Shown: positions 24,608 to 33,140 of the stretch, one piece after another
Layout: each line of letters starts with the position of its first letter
Numbering within the stretch: position 1 is the stretch's first letter
Assembly: GCA_021851405.1 (NCBI GenBank)
Contig: JAJZDW010000007.1
Location: 1 to 64,000 of the forward strand
DNA from: Pseudomonadota bacterium
Lineage (GTDB): Bacteria > Pseudomonadota > Gammaproteobacteria > Steroidobacterales > Steroidobacteraceae
DNA length: 64,000 nt
Reading direction: 5' to 3'
Program-made: the position numbers and the translations under genes
The notes under the pieces: generated by a model
Seen by the model: the letters and a program-made list of their open reading frames with translations, nothing else
What the model was told of the DNA's origin: nothing
The model's database searches: none

Positions 24608-26296
24608 GCGAGCCGGTGGTGGCGGTGGCATCGCCGCGCGGCGCGCCCGATAGGGGCTGTCCGGCGCCCACTGCGGCCACTCCGTGCCGTCGGCCAGATC
24701 GCGGCCGAGCAGGTAGAGCGTCTGGATGTCCTCGAGCGTGCCGCTGAGATCCCAGTGCGGATTGAAGGCATCGGCGCGGGTGTTGAAACGCTCGAGCAGA
24801 TACTCGCGCCAGGCGGCCTCACCGGCCGTGCGCCCGCCGCTGACCAGATCGAACCCGGGACCGACGAGCAGCGCCGGCACGCCGGCACGCGCGAAGCTGT
24901 ACTGATCGGAGCGATAGGCGAGCGCAAAGCCGGGCGTGGGATCGGTCGCGAGCGTGCGGCCCTGCAACGCCAGCACCGCGGTGAGATCATTGTTCAGACC
25001 CGAGGTGTCGGTGCCGAATGCCGTCATGTCCCGCGCTCGACCCAGAATGGGCCACAGATCGAGATTGATGTCGGCCACGGTGTGACTGAGCGGAAACACC
25101 GGGTGCTGCACGTAGTAGCGCGAGCCGAGCTGCCCGGCATCCCCGAGCGTGGTGAGTACGAACAGGATGCTGCGCGCCGGCGGCCGCTTGCGATGGGCAA
25201 ACGCATCGGCGATTTCAAGCAGCGCCGCGACGCCGGTGGCATCGTCCGCCGCGCCCGGCAGGCGCTCCAGGCGGCCGTGTGCATCCGGCAGCGATCCGAG
25301 TCCGTCCCAGTGCGCGCTGTAGATCACCACCTGCTCGGGATGACGCGCACCGCGGATGACCCCGAGTACGTTGTCGGTCCAGCCGTACGCGACGGTGCTC
25401 TGAAGACGAATCGATCCGCGGGCCGCGAGCGCCGTCGGGGTGAAGTTCTGCTGCCCGGCGGCCTGCGTGAGCGCCGTGAGACTTGCCCCGGCGGCGCGGA
25501 ACAGCCGTGCGGCGGCGGCGTGCGTCAGCCAGCCCGCCACCGCCAGTCGTTTGCCGGGCGCGGCGCTCGCCGGCAGGCGTTGTACGGCGCCGGTGGCCGC
25601 GGCGCGCAGCGCCCGCCAGGTGCGCAGTGATCCGTCGGGATGGATGATGAAGCACGCGGCTGCCCCGTGACGGGCCGCCAGAGCGAACTTGGCACGGGCG
25701 AGCGCGTGCCGGCTCACCGTGCCGTCGGATTCCCCGGGATCCCCGTCGAGCACGATCACGATCTTGCCGCGCACGTCGACGCCTTGATAGTCATTCCAGT
25801 TGCGCGCGGGCGCATCGATGCCGTAACCGGCGAACACGATCGGCGCCGCATCGATGTTCACCTGGGCGCGTGCCTGCTGCGTTCCGGCCAGCAGGTCGGT
25901 GCCGAAGGCGAACGACTGCACGCCGCCCGCGGTGCGCACGAGGAGCCGAGCGCCGATGGTGCGCACCTGCGTCGAGACCACCGGGATCGGCTGCAGCCAG
26001 CGGCCGTGGTAGCCCGGGATGACGCCCATGCGGTGCAGCTCGGTGAGCAGATAGTGCGTGGTGAGCACCTCGGCGCGCGTCGCCGGTTTGCGACCGCCGA
26101 GGGCCGCGGAGGTCAGTGTGCGCACGGTGCGCAAAAACGACGGCTCGTTGATCTGTGGGGCGAGCGTGATGGCCATCGGCGGGGGGGTGCTCGAGGTGGC
26201 CGTGGCGATCAGGCCGGCCTGGGCGGCCGGCGGTGCGCGCCCATGGCACGCGGTGAGCGCCAGCGGCAGCAGCACGGCGGCGAGGAGGCGGCGCAT
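24596..26296 (-). CDS. M28-family-like zinc peptidase, lipoprotein
   Basis: About 566 residues with a lipoprotein signal (LPLALTAC) at the N-terminus, a PA-like insert (residues about 150-260) and an M28 peptidase domain. IYSAHWDGLG and GAADDATGVAALLE supply the first His and Asp ligands. The usual catalytic Glu-Glu (TAEE-type) is here TTLGDAGQLGS, and the last ligand position reads RSDQYSFARAGVPALL with Gln where His is common. The protein may therefore bind metal differently or be inactive. An open frame extends to 26326, but the ATG at 26296 puts the lipobox in the right place. Confidence 0.75.
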   Translation of the reverse strand: MRRLLAAVLLPLALTACHGRAPPAAQAGLIATATSSTPPPMAITLAPQINEPSFLRTVRTLTSAALGGRKPATRAEVLTTHYLLTELHRMGVIPGYHGRWLQPIPVVSTQVRTIGARLLVRTAGGVQSFAFGTDLLAGTQQARAQVNIDAAPIVFAGYGIDAPARNWNDYQGVDVRGKIVIVLDGDPGESDGTVSRHALARAKFALAARHGAAACFIIHPDGSLRTWRALRAAATGAVQRLPASAAPGKRLAVAGWLTHAAAARLFRAAGASLTALTQAAGQQNFTPTALAARGSIRLQSTVAYGWTDNVLGVIRGARHPEQVVIYSAHWDGLGSLPDAHGRLERLPGAADDATGVAALLEIADAFAHRKRPPARSILFVLTTLGDAGQLGSRYYVQHPVFPLSHTVADINLDLWPILGRARDMTAFGTDTSGLNNDLTAVLALQGRTLATDPTPGFALAYRSDQYSFARAGVPALLVGPGFDLVSGGRTAGEAAWREYLLERFNTRADAFNPHWDLSGTLEDIQTLYLLGRDLADGTEWPQWAPDSPYRARRAAMPPPPPARSTP

Positions 26297-26510
26297 GAAA
26301 CCGTCGTTGGACACGGGCCGGATCATACGGGCGGGGGTCCGGGGGCGGAGTTACGAATTCTTCATCCGCGACCGGGCGAGCGTGCTGTGCGCCGAATGCG
26401 ATCCACGGGGCGCGCCTGCCCGGCCGTCTCCCCGGGGCTGACGCGCAGTGCGCGAGCCGCGGGCGGGTGCGGGTGGGCCGCGGGGCCCGCCCGCACCCGC
26501 GCAGCGGCCT

Positions 26511-28043
26511 TCAGCCGAAGCTCGCCGCGCGCGCGCGCTGCGTGAAGTCGAACCCGTCGAGGAGGTTGTAGGCTCGGGCGTCGCGAGTCTGCAACGGCTT
26601 CAGGCCGAAGCGAGTTTCGATGAAGGCGAGCACCGAGGTCGTATCGGCGATGCGGTGATCGACGTATCCGCGCCGTGCCCAGGGGCTCACCAGCAGCGCC
26701 GGGATGCGCGTGCCGCAGCCGTAGGCGTCGGGTCGTGGCGGCGCGACGTGGTCCCAGAATCCGCCGCCCTCGTCGTAGGTGATGAGCACGGCCGTCTTGT
26801 CCCAGGACGGCCCGTCGGCCACGGCGCGCAGCAGACTCATCACCCACGCCTCGCCCCAGCGCGGCGCGGAATCCGCCGGATGCTCATCGTGCACGCCCGT
26901 GGCCTTGACGAACGAGACGCTCGGCAGGGCGCCGCGGCGTGCATCGGCGAGAAAATCCTCGCTGTCGCGGATGTGGCCGGCGCGCACGTTGTCGAACCAG
27001 CTCGGATAGAACTGGAACGGATTGTGATGTGGCACGTACAGGCGGTTGGTGTCGACCACGGCCGAGCCGCTGTCGCGGCCGAAGGCGCTCTTCAGTGCCC
27101 AGGGCTTCACGGCGTTCCAGCCCTCGTTGTACCAGGCCCAGGAGATGCCCGCGGCGTTCAGACGATCGCCGATGTTCGGATAGGTCTGTTCCGCCGGCGG
27201 CGGGCTGAACTTCAGCGCATGCGGGTCCGCTTCGGTCGGTCCGTTGAGCGGTGGCAGATCGTTGATGAGCACGCCGTGCGGATCGTAGGGCAGGTCGAAC
27301 AGCGGCGGGCTGAAGCTGCCGCGCAGGTTCGCCGGCGCCTGCCGCCACAGCGCCGAGTGCGCTGCCACCAGGTACAGCGCGTTGCAGGTCGAGCCGCCCG
27401 ACATGGCCTGAAAGAAATGATCGAACAGCACGTACTCGTCGGCGAGGTGGTGGTAGTCGGGGATGTCCTGGCGCGTGTAGTGGCCGAGCACCGCCCCGCA
27501 GGGGCGCGACTCATCGAGCAGCTGCAAGTCACGCTCGCCGGCGCGGCGGAAGGGCGCATGGTGGCGCTTCAGGGCGAGCGCCACGAACTGGTCCATGGCC
27601 CCGTTGTCGACCTGCGCAAACATGCGAAAGAAGTGATGCTCCGGGTCCCACGGCAGGTTCTCCCAGGGCGGCATGTACGGACCGAGGTGAAACGGCTGGT
27701 TCTCGAACAACCGGCCGTCGAACCCCAGGATGTTCTCGGGCATCGGCAGATACGAGTAGGGGATGCCGGCCGGATTTTTCTGCAGACCGTGGAAGCGGCG
27801 GTGCACGTTGCCGTCGCGGTCGAGCAGCCCGGTCACGGAGGCGCCGCTCGGGTGGCGGTAGGTGCCGAAGTAGTGATCGAAGCTGCGGTTTTCCTGAAAC
27901 AGCACGATCACGTGCTCGATGCGTCGGCGCAGCCCGGCGAGATCCGCGCCGCGTGCCGGGGCGTCGAACCCGGCGAGCGCAGCGCCCCCGGTCAGCGTGA
28001 GGGACTTCAAAAATGCTCTGCGCGTCAAAGCCGCTTCGGTCAT
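26511..28043 (-). CDS. Tat-exported phosphoesterase (phospholipase C / acid phosphatase family)
   Basis: A 510-residue protein of the PF04185 phosphoesterase family. It begins with a twin-arginine signal (LTRRAFLKSLTL). The metal-site motif ENRSFDHYFGTY (about residue 51) and the later VHDEHP and YDEGGGFWDHVAPP (about 412-425) are the family's conserved ligand regions. Members hydrolyse phosphate monoesters or the phosphodiester of phospholipids. No neighbour identifies the substrate. The gene is preceded by 184 bases without a gene on one side and 112 on the other, so it is likely monocistronic. Confidence 0.87.
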   Translation of the reverse strand: MTEAALTRRAFLKSLTLTGGAALAGFDAPARGADLAGLRRRIEHVIVLFQENRSFDHYFGTYRHPSGASVTGLLDRDGNVHRRFHGLQKNPAGIPYSYLPMPENILGFDGRLFENQPFHLGPYMPPWENLPWDPEHHFFRMFAQVDNGAMDQFVALALKRHHAPFRRAGERDLQLLDESRPCGAVLGHYTRQDIPDYHHLADEYVLFDHFFQAMSGGSTCNALYLVAAHSALWRQAPANLRGSFSPPLFDLPYDPHGVLINDLPPLNGPTEADPHALKFSPPPAEQTYPNIGDRLNAAGISWAWYNEGWNAVKPWALKSAFGRDSGSAVVDTNRLYVPHHNPFQFYPSWFDNVRAGHIRDSEDFLADARRGALPSVSFVKATGVHDEHPADSAPRWGEAWVMSLLRAVADGPSWDKTAVLITYDEGGGFWDHVAPPRPDAYGCGTRIPALLVSPWARRGYVDHRIADTTSVLAFIETRFGLKPLQTRDARAYNLLDGFDFTQRARAASFG

Positions 28044-28155
28044 GCACTCGCTCCTCGGATGCCGGCCGCAGCCGCGGCCCTCGAGCGAGTGTACTGCGCG
28101 CCGGAGGCTCGCGGACAGATCGGGGCTTGTCTTCCCCGGGCCCGCGTACGCACGG

Positions 28156-28989
28156 TCACACTGCGGTCATCGGGCGCGGGGCCGCGCCGGGTGGTGCCGC
28201 TGCCGCGGGTGCTGCGGGCGGTTCGACGACGCGGGGCTGCGCGGTGGTGAGCAGAGGCTGTACGCGTTCAGAGCGTGCAGGGGGCGCTGAGGGCGCCGCC
28301 GCGTGCAGCGGTGCGTGGCCCGGGTTGCGCAGCGGTGCCAGCGCGGCCCACATCTTCGGACTGCGGATCCAGCGATAGCCGAACAGGACGAGGAGAATCC
28401 CGGCGTACACCAGCGGTTCGCGCACGTCGATCTTCTCCTGCCAGTAAAAGTGCCATACCCCGAGGATCGCGATGAGATAGGTCAGGCGGTGCAGCCGTCC
28501 CCAGCGCCGCCCGAGCCGGCGCATCATGCGGTTGGTCGAGGTGACGGCGAGCGGGATCAGCAGCAGCAAGGCGGTGAACCCGAGGGTGATGTAGGGCCGC
28601 TTGAGGATGTCCGAGGCCACCATGTGCCAGTCGAGGTCGACATCGAGCAGCAGGTACACCGCGAAGTGCAGCAGCACGTAGAAGAACGCGAACAGGCCGA
28701 GCATGCGCCGCAGCCGCACCAGGTTCGCCAGCCGGGCGAGCTGGCGCACCGGGGTGACCAGCAGCGTCAGCAGGATCATGTTGAGCGCCGTCTTGCCGCA
28801 GCGAAGCTCGAGGAATTTCACCTGATCGACCCCGGCGCTGAAGCCGAACCAGCCGAACAGCGCACAGGTCATCCACGCCAGCGGGATCAGGCAGGCGAGG
28901 AACACCAGCGGCTTGTAGAGGAAGCGGTAACGCCGCTCGACGGTCAATCCGAGGAACGGCCGGGGTAGGGTAGTGCGAAGGTCACTCAT
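28156..28989 (-). CDS. msrQ: Heme-binding membrane subunit MsrQ of the methionine sulfoxide reductase system
   Basis: A 277-residue membrane protein with about six membrane helices and conserved His residues (for example LLHFAVYLLLD and LGVWHFYWQ), matching the ferric-reductase-like MsrQ (YedZ) family. MsrQ passes electrons from the respiratory chain to MsrP. The C-terminal tail of about 60 residues is Ala/Pro-rich and makes the protein longer than usual (about 200-215). It follows msrP with a 20-base gap. The in-frame extension upstream of the ATG at 28989 overlaps msrP and is rejected. Confidence 0.9.
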   Translation of the reverse strand: MSDLRTTLPRPFLGLTVERRYRFLYKPLVFLACLIPLAWMTCALFGWFGFSAGVDQVKFLELRCGKTALNMILLTLLVTPVRQLARLANLVRLRRMLGLFAFFYVLLHFAVYLLLDVDLDWHMVASDILKRPYITLGFTALLLLIPLAVTSTNRMMRRLGRRWGRLHRLTYLIAILGVWHFYWQEKIDVREPLVYAGILLVLFGYRWIRSPKMWAALAPLRNPGHAPLHAAAPSAPPARSERVQPLLTTAQPRVVEPPAAPAAAAPPGAAPRPMTAV

Positions 28990-29009
28990 GGGCGCGTGCG
29001 GCTCGGTGC

Positions 29010-29993
29010 TCAGAAGTCCTGGTGCAGGTTCATGCCCCGGTAGAGGTAGGCGACCTCCTCGGCATACCCGTTGAACATCAGTGTCGCCTGCCGTTCGTGA
29101 AACAGGGACGCCCCGATGCGCCGCTCCGAGGACTGGCTCCAGCGCGGATGCGGTACCTGCGGGTTGACGTTGGCATAGAAGCCGTACTCGTTGGGTGCGG
29201 CGAGGCTCCAGGTGGTCTGGGGCTGCTGCTCGGTGAAGGCGATGCGCACGATGGACTTGATGCTCTTGAAGCCGTACTTCCACGGCACGATCAGTCGCAG
29301 CGGTGCGCCGTTCTGGTTCGGCAGCACCCGCCCGTACAGTCCGACCACCATGAAGGCGAGGGGATTCATCGCCTCATCGATGCGCAACCCCTCCAGGTAG
29401 GGCCATTTCAGGATCGGCACGCGCTGTCCGGGCATCTGGCTCGGGCGGTAGAGCGTCTCGAACGTGACGTACTTGGCGCGCGAAGTGGGCTTGAACTGCT
29501 TCAGCAGCTGCGCGAGCGGAAAGCCCACCCAGGGAATCACCATCGACCAGGCTTCGACGCAGCGGAAGCGGTAGATGCGCTCCTCGAGCGCGTAGGGATT
29601 GAGAAACTTCTCCAGCGGCAAGTCGCCGGTGACTTCGGCCTCACCGGCGACCGTGAGGTTCCACGGACGGGTCTGCAATTGTCCGGCGTAGCGCGCCGGA
29701 TCGGTCTTGCTGGTGCCGAACTCGTAGAAGTTGTTGTAGTGGGTGATCTGCTCCCAGGTGTTCGGCGTCTCGTCCTGATCGGGCGCATGCACCAGCGCCG
29801 CGACGGAGTCGGCTGCGTTGTATCGGTACTGAAGGGGAGCGCCGGCGGCGGCCGGCACGACGGCGGCGGCGGCTCGACCGAGCGATGCGCCGGCGCCGGC
29901 GGCGAGCGCCGCGGAGAGGAAGGCGCGCCGGTTGAAGTACGTCTCGGGCGGGGTGATTTCCGAAGGCGCGATACGCGGGATGCGGGTTGTCAT
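29010..29993 (-). CDS. msrP: Molybdopterin-dependent protein methionine sulfoxide reductase MsrP
   Basis: A 327-residue periplasmic enzyme with a twin-arginine signal ([19 protein letters not shown]). The molybdenum-ligand Cys is in FRCVEAW at about residue 144, and [11 protein letters not shown] near residue 87 is diagnostic. MsrP repairs oxidised methionines in periplasmic proteins, especially after hypochlorite stress. Upstream on the same strand lie nrsF and an ECF sigma factor, an arrangement seen in hypochlorite-responsive loci. The signal peptide implies folding and cofactor insertion in the cytoplasm before export. Confidence 0.94.
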   Translation of the reverse strand: MTTRIPRIAPSEITPPETYFNRRAFLSAALAAGAGASLGRAAAAVVPAAAGAPLQYRYNAADSVAALVHAPDQDETPNTWEQITHYNNFYEFGTSKTDPARYAGQLQTRPWNLTVAGEAEVTGDLPLEKFLNPYALEERIYRFRCVEAWSMVIPWVGFPLAQLLKQFKPTSRAKYVTFETLYRPSQMPGQRVPILKWPYLEGLRIDEAMNPLAFMVVGLYGRVLPNQNGAPLRLIVPWKYGFKSIKSIVRIAFTEQQPQTTWSLAAPNEYGFYANVNPQVPHPRWSQSSERRIGASLFHERQATLMFNGYAEEVAYLYRGMNLHQDF

Positions 29994-30060
29994 GTCGAGA
30001 GTCCTTCAGGCGGTACAGAACACCGGATCGAGTGCGCGGGGGGCGGGGGCATGTCTCGGC

Positions 30061-30702
30061 TCACCAGCGCGCGATGCGCGGCATCATCAGCCGCGCTGCG
30101 AGCGTGACCAGGCCGCAGGCGATCCCGTACCACACCACGATGTACAGCGGATCGTTGAACGGGCAGGCGAACACGAACACGAACGCGCCCCAGGCGGCCG
30201 CGGCCAAACCGCTGAGCAGCGGCGTGCGGCGCAGATCGGTCGGTGCGCCGCGGCGGCACAGCAGCGCCAGTGCCGCGAGCGGCGGCAACGACAGCAGCAC
30301 GATTTTCGAGGCGCACTGGATGCCGCTTCGCCAGGCGAGGCGGTGCAGGAGGCTGGCGGTTCCCGCCGGCAGACCGTTCATGACCAGGCCGTAGAGCAGA
30401 CACAGAGCGACGATCAGCGCGAGCCAGCGCAGCCCTTCCTTCGCCGAGTAGGCCGGGTCGAGCGAGCGCACGGCCAGAAAGCCGCTCATCACCGAGATCA
30501 CCCCGAGACTGACCAGCCGCCAGCCCATGGTCGGCTGGGCGGCGATGCGCTGCAGGTCGAGGTGGGCAATGCCGAGGGCGAACAGCAGCGTCAGTTCGAC
30601 CGCCGCAATCAGCGCCAACATCAGCAGGTCGGCCCAGAGGCGCCGCGGTCGCACCGGGGCGAGGTCCTCGGTCAGCTCATCGATCAGGGAGTCAAGCTTC
30701 AT
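30061..30702 (-). CDS. nrsF: NrsF-type membrane anti-sigma factor
   Basis: A 213-residue protein with an N-terminal cytoplasmic segment (DSLIDELTEDLAPVRP) followed by about six membrane helices, the layout of the DUF1109/NrsF family. These proteins hold their partner ECF sigma factor inactive until an oxidant, usually hypochlorite or chromate, is sensed. Several cysteines (for example SGIQCASK and CRRGAP and FACPFND) could be the redox sensors. Its start overlaps the sigma gene by 11 bases, so the pair is co-translated. Confidence 0.8.
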   Translation of the reverse strand: MKLDSLIDELTEDLAPVRPRRLWADLLMLALIAAVELTLLFALGIAHLDLQRIAAQPTMGWRLVSLGVISVMSGFLAVRSLDPAYSAKEGLRWLALIVALCLLYGLVMNGLPAGTASLLHRLAWRSGIQCASKIVLLSLPPLAALALLCRRGAPTDLRRTPLLSGLAAAAWGAFVFVFACPFNDPLYIVVWYGIACGLVTLAARLMMPRIARW

Positions 30703-31222
30703 GGCTCTCCTCCCGCGCCAGTTCGCCCAATTTCCGCAGTCCTCTGTGGATGTTCACTTTGACCAGCGCGACGGTCTGATCGAGCCGCTCGGCCGTCTCC
30801 TTGATGCTCAGGCCCTCGAGCTTCACCAGGCGGATGGCATTGGCCTGTGCCGGCTTGATCCGCTCGAGCAGTCGCTCGAGCACGCTCGCGCTCTGCACCG
30901 CCTCGCCGTGATCGCGTACGGCAATGTCCTCCGGCAGCTCTTCCGTGCGGGCGTCCTTCATGGCGCGCAGCCGGTCGATCCATTTGTAACGGGCGATCGC
31001 CGCCAGCCAGGGGCCGAAGGGCTTCGCCGGATCGTACGTGTGCCGCTTGGTGTGCACGGCCAGCAGCACCTCCTGGGTCGCATCGTCGACCAGGGAGGCG
31101 GGCAGCCGCCGGGCGTAATAGGTCCGCAGCCAGCCTCCGGCCTCGACCAGCAGGCGCCGATAGGCCGCCGCATCGCCCGCTTGGGCGGCCAGCATCAGGC
31201 CGCGCCAGTGATCGTCCGCCAA
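30692..31222 (-). CDS. sigF: ECF RNA polymerase sigma factor
   Basis: A 176-residue ECF sigma factor. Region 2 (about residues 15-90, with DDATQEVLLAVHTKRHTYDP) and region 4 (about 115-165, with IRLVKLEGLSIKETAERL) are complete. The TTG start at 31222 follows GAGGAG with about 8 bases spacing. It sits first in a minus operon with nrsF, msrP and msrQ, matching SigF/NrsF loci that switch on MsrPQ under reactive chlorine stress. The name sigF is by analogy with those loci. Confidence 0.82.
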   Translation of the reverse strand: MADDHWRGLMLAAQAGDAAAYRRLLVEAGGWLRTYYARRLPASLVDDATQEVLLAVHTKRHTYDPAKPFGPWLAAIARYKWIDRLRAMKDARTEELPEDIAVRDHGEAVQSASVLERLLERIKPAQANAIRLVKLEGLSIKETAERLDQTVALVKVNIHRGLRKLGELAREESHEA

Positions 31223-31463
31223 ACGACGCTCTCCTCAGCGGGCCGATCGGGCCCGGGTGCAGTACGAGGGGCTGAAATCCCACGGCAGGTTCCGACTCGA
31301 GTGTAACTCACGCGCGACGCGCGGACGGCTGCGCCCAGGGCCGTGCAATACCGCCGGGTGCCACAGGGCAGGGCCGGTCTCGTACCGCGCAGATGAGCAT
31401 TCAGCACCCATTGAACTCCTCCAGAGGAGCGCACCAGCCGCAGGACTCACGGTCCTGTCCCCC

Positions 31464-31494
31464 TATATACGGTCGAGCGGGGGGAAAGGTTTCA
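31464..31494 (-). promoter_or_regulatory. Candidate ECF-type promoter for the sigma operon
   Basis: On the minus strand TGAAAC (31494-31489) is followed after 17 bases by CGTATATA (31471-31464). This resembles ECF promoters (AAC-type -35, CGT-type -10). It would leave a leader of about 240 bases before the sigma gene, which weakens the case. Confidence 0.35.
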
Positions 31495-31577
31495 ATATCG
31501 CGTTGGGACGGGGCTCGAAGCACGGCCGCGGACGGGGCGCGCCGGCGACGCGACTGCCGTCATCACCCTTGAACTTC

Positions 31578-31593
31578 TACGACGTCGGTCGTA
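31578..31593. promoter_or_regulatory. Palindromic operator, copy 1 (TACGAC-N4-GTCGTA)
   Basis: A perfect 6+6 inverted repeat around GTCG. The same half-sites recur 27 bases downstream, on the same DNA face after about 2.5 turns. Position just before the efflux operon suggests a repressor site. Confidence 0.65.
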
Positions 31594-31604
31594 CGCTGCC
31601 TCGA

Positions 31605-31620
31605 TACGACAAAAGTCGTA
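31605..31620. promoter_or_regulatory. Palindromic operator, copy 2 (TACGAC-N4-GTCGTA)
   Basis: Second perfect copy, around AAAA, ending 11 bases before the ATG of the TolC-like gene. A protein bound here would cover the ribosome site region of the DNA, as repressor operators often do. No obvious cognate regulator gene is adjacent. Confidence 0.65.
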
Positions 31621-31631
31621 AAGAGGGTGAG

Positions 31632-33140
31632 ATGCGGCAGGACCGGGATACACAGGATGAGAGCGAGCGCTGCGCAGGCCGCGAAGGCGCGGCGAGGGCG
31701 CCCTTGGGGCGGGCTTCGTATGGCGGGAGCCGCCGCGGTGCTCGTGCGGCGCGCTCCCGGCCTGCGGCGGTCGGTCGGGCCGAGGGTCGTGAGCATTCGC
31801 ACCGGCGCGCCATCCTCGGCGCCTCGTGGTGGCGGCGTGCGCTGATCGTTTCGATCGCGTCGTCGCTGCCGGCAGGGGGCGCACTGGCCTCCAGCGGGCC
31901 GCCGCCGCCGCGCACCGCAGTATTGTCGCTGGCGAGTGCGGTGGCGAGCGCTCTGCGCGTGGCGCCGCAGATCGAGCAGGCCGCCGATCTGCACCGAGCG
32001 GCGCAGTACGGGGCGCGCGCGGGCCGCGCGGCGTTGCTGCCCCGGCTGTCGCTGGTCGGCGGACGGTACTGGAATCAAACACGCAACGGCCAGGCGCTGT
32101 ATGCCAATGCGAACGGCCCGCGCGAGACGGCCGGCCTGGTCGAACTGTCCGTCCCGCTGTATTCCCCGCAACTGCTGGCCCTGGATCGGCTCGCCCGGGA
32201 TCGCGCTGCGCTGGCGGCCGACGAACAGGCCCTGACCCGGCTCACCGTCGCGGCACAGGTCGCCGGCGCCTGGTATCAGCTGGCGTTGCTCGGGGCCCGC
32301 GTGCGGATCTGGACCAGCACGGTGCATTCGGTGGGCGTGCTCTATCGCGGCACGCACCAGGAATACGACGTCGGTGCCGCCGCCGTGCTCGATCTCGCCC
32401 AGACGCGCCTGCTGCTGCACAATGCACAAAGCGGACTTGAGCAGGCGCAGGCGCAGCGCAGTGCCGCCCGACGCGCACTCAATATGCTGCTCGGTCGGGC
32501 CGCGTCGGCGCCGTTGGCGCTGCCGCACCTGCTCCCGCCGGAGCGACCCTTGCCGATGCCCTCGCAGTGGATCGCGCGCGCCGGAGAGTCGCAGCCGATG
32601 CTGCAGGTATCCCGCCGGCAGATCGCCCTCGGGCGTGCCCAGGCGCGCAGCCTGCGCGCCGCGCGGCTGCCGTCCCTCATGGCCAACGTCGGCTACGGGG
32701 TCGATGCGCCCGCGACGCCCACGTCGCGCGATCTGGGCTGGCAGGTCTTTCTCGGCTTCAGTATGCCGCTGTTCGATTTTGGCGCGCAGCGCGATCGGAT
32801 CGCGGACGCCGACAATCAGGTGGCCGCGCTTCGCGCCGCCCGGCGCACGGTGCTGTTGCAGATTCGGATGACGATCGCGCGCGACTATGGCAGCGCGCAG
32901 GCCGCGGACCGTGCGTACCACGAGGCGCTCAAACAGCGACGCGATGCCCGTTCCGTCTATGAGATGACGCGCGACGGCTACAAGGCCGGAACCCTCAATG
33001 CCTTGGATCTTGCCCAGGCCGAGAGCAGCTGGCTGCAGGCGAGACTGCAGGTGGCCACGACGCTGGCGCTGCTGCACCTGGCGCATACGCAACTGCGGCT
33101 CGATGCCGGCACCTATCCCGGAGAACGATCAGCAAGATGA
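31632..33140 (+). CDS. Outer-membrane efflux protein, TolC family
   Basis: A 502-residue protein. After an Arg-rich N-terminal extension of about 70 residues comes a hydrophobic export segment (RRALIVSIASSLPAGGALA) and then two repeats of the TolC-type helical/barrel domain, with LDLAQTRLLLHNAQSGLEQAQ and LDLAQAESSWLQARLQ marking the paired coiled-coil repeats. It forms the outer-membrane duct for the adaptor and pump encoded next. The ATG at 31632 follows GAGGG closely; the long N-terminal extension is odd and a later non-ATG start cannot be excluded. It overlaps the adaptor gene as ATGA. Confidence 0.85.
   Translation: MRQDRDTQDESERCAGREGAARAPLGRASYGGSRRGARAARSRPAAVGRAEGREHSHRRAILGASWWRRALIVSIASSLPAGGALASSGPPPPRTAVLSLASAVASALRVAPQIEQAADLHRAAQYGARAGRAALLPRLSLVGGRYWNQTRNGQALYANANGPRETAGLVELSVPLYSPQLLALDRLARDRAALAADEQALTRLTVAAQVAGAWYQLALLGARVRIWTSTVHSVGVLYRGTHQEYDVGAAAVLDLAQTRLLLHNAQSGLEQAQAQRSAARRALNMLLGRAASAPLALPHLLPPERPLPMPSQWIARAGESQPMLQVSRRQIALGRAQARSLRAARLPSLMANVGYGVDAPATPTSRDLGWQVFLGFSMPLFDFGAQRDRIADADNQVAALRAARRTVLLQIRMTIARDYGSAQAADRAYHEALKQRRDARSVYEMTRDGYKAGTLNALDLAQAESSWLQARLQVATTLALLHLAHTQLRLDAGTYPGERSAR

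Larger units (their letters stand above)
31223..31631. other. 409-base region between the sigma operon and the efflux operon
   Basis: No gene is supported here. It carries the divergent promoters of both operons, a candidate ECF-type promoter at 31464-31494 reading left, and two palindromes at 31578-31620 ahead of the efflux operon. No methionine-rich scavenger peptide (MrpX-like), often found in SigF/NrsF loci, is visible. Confidence 0.5.

Noticed and set aside
26448-28250. Long plus-strand frame (600 codons) over the phosphoesterase gene
   Set aside because: Shadow of the minus-strand gene, which has Tat signal and intact metal motifs; the plus frame has no family features.
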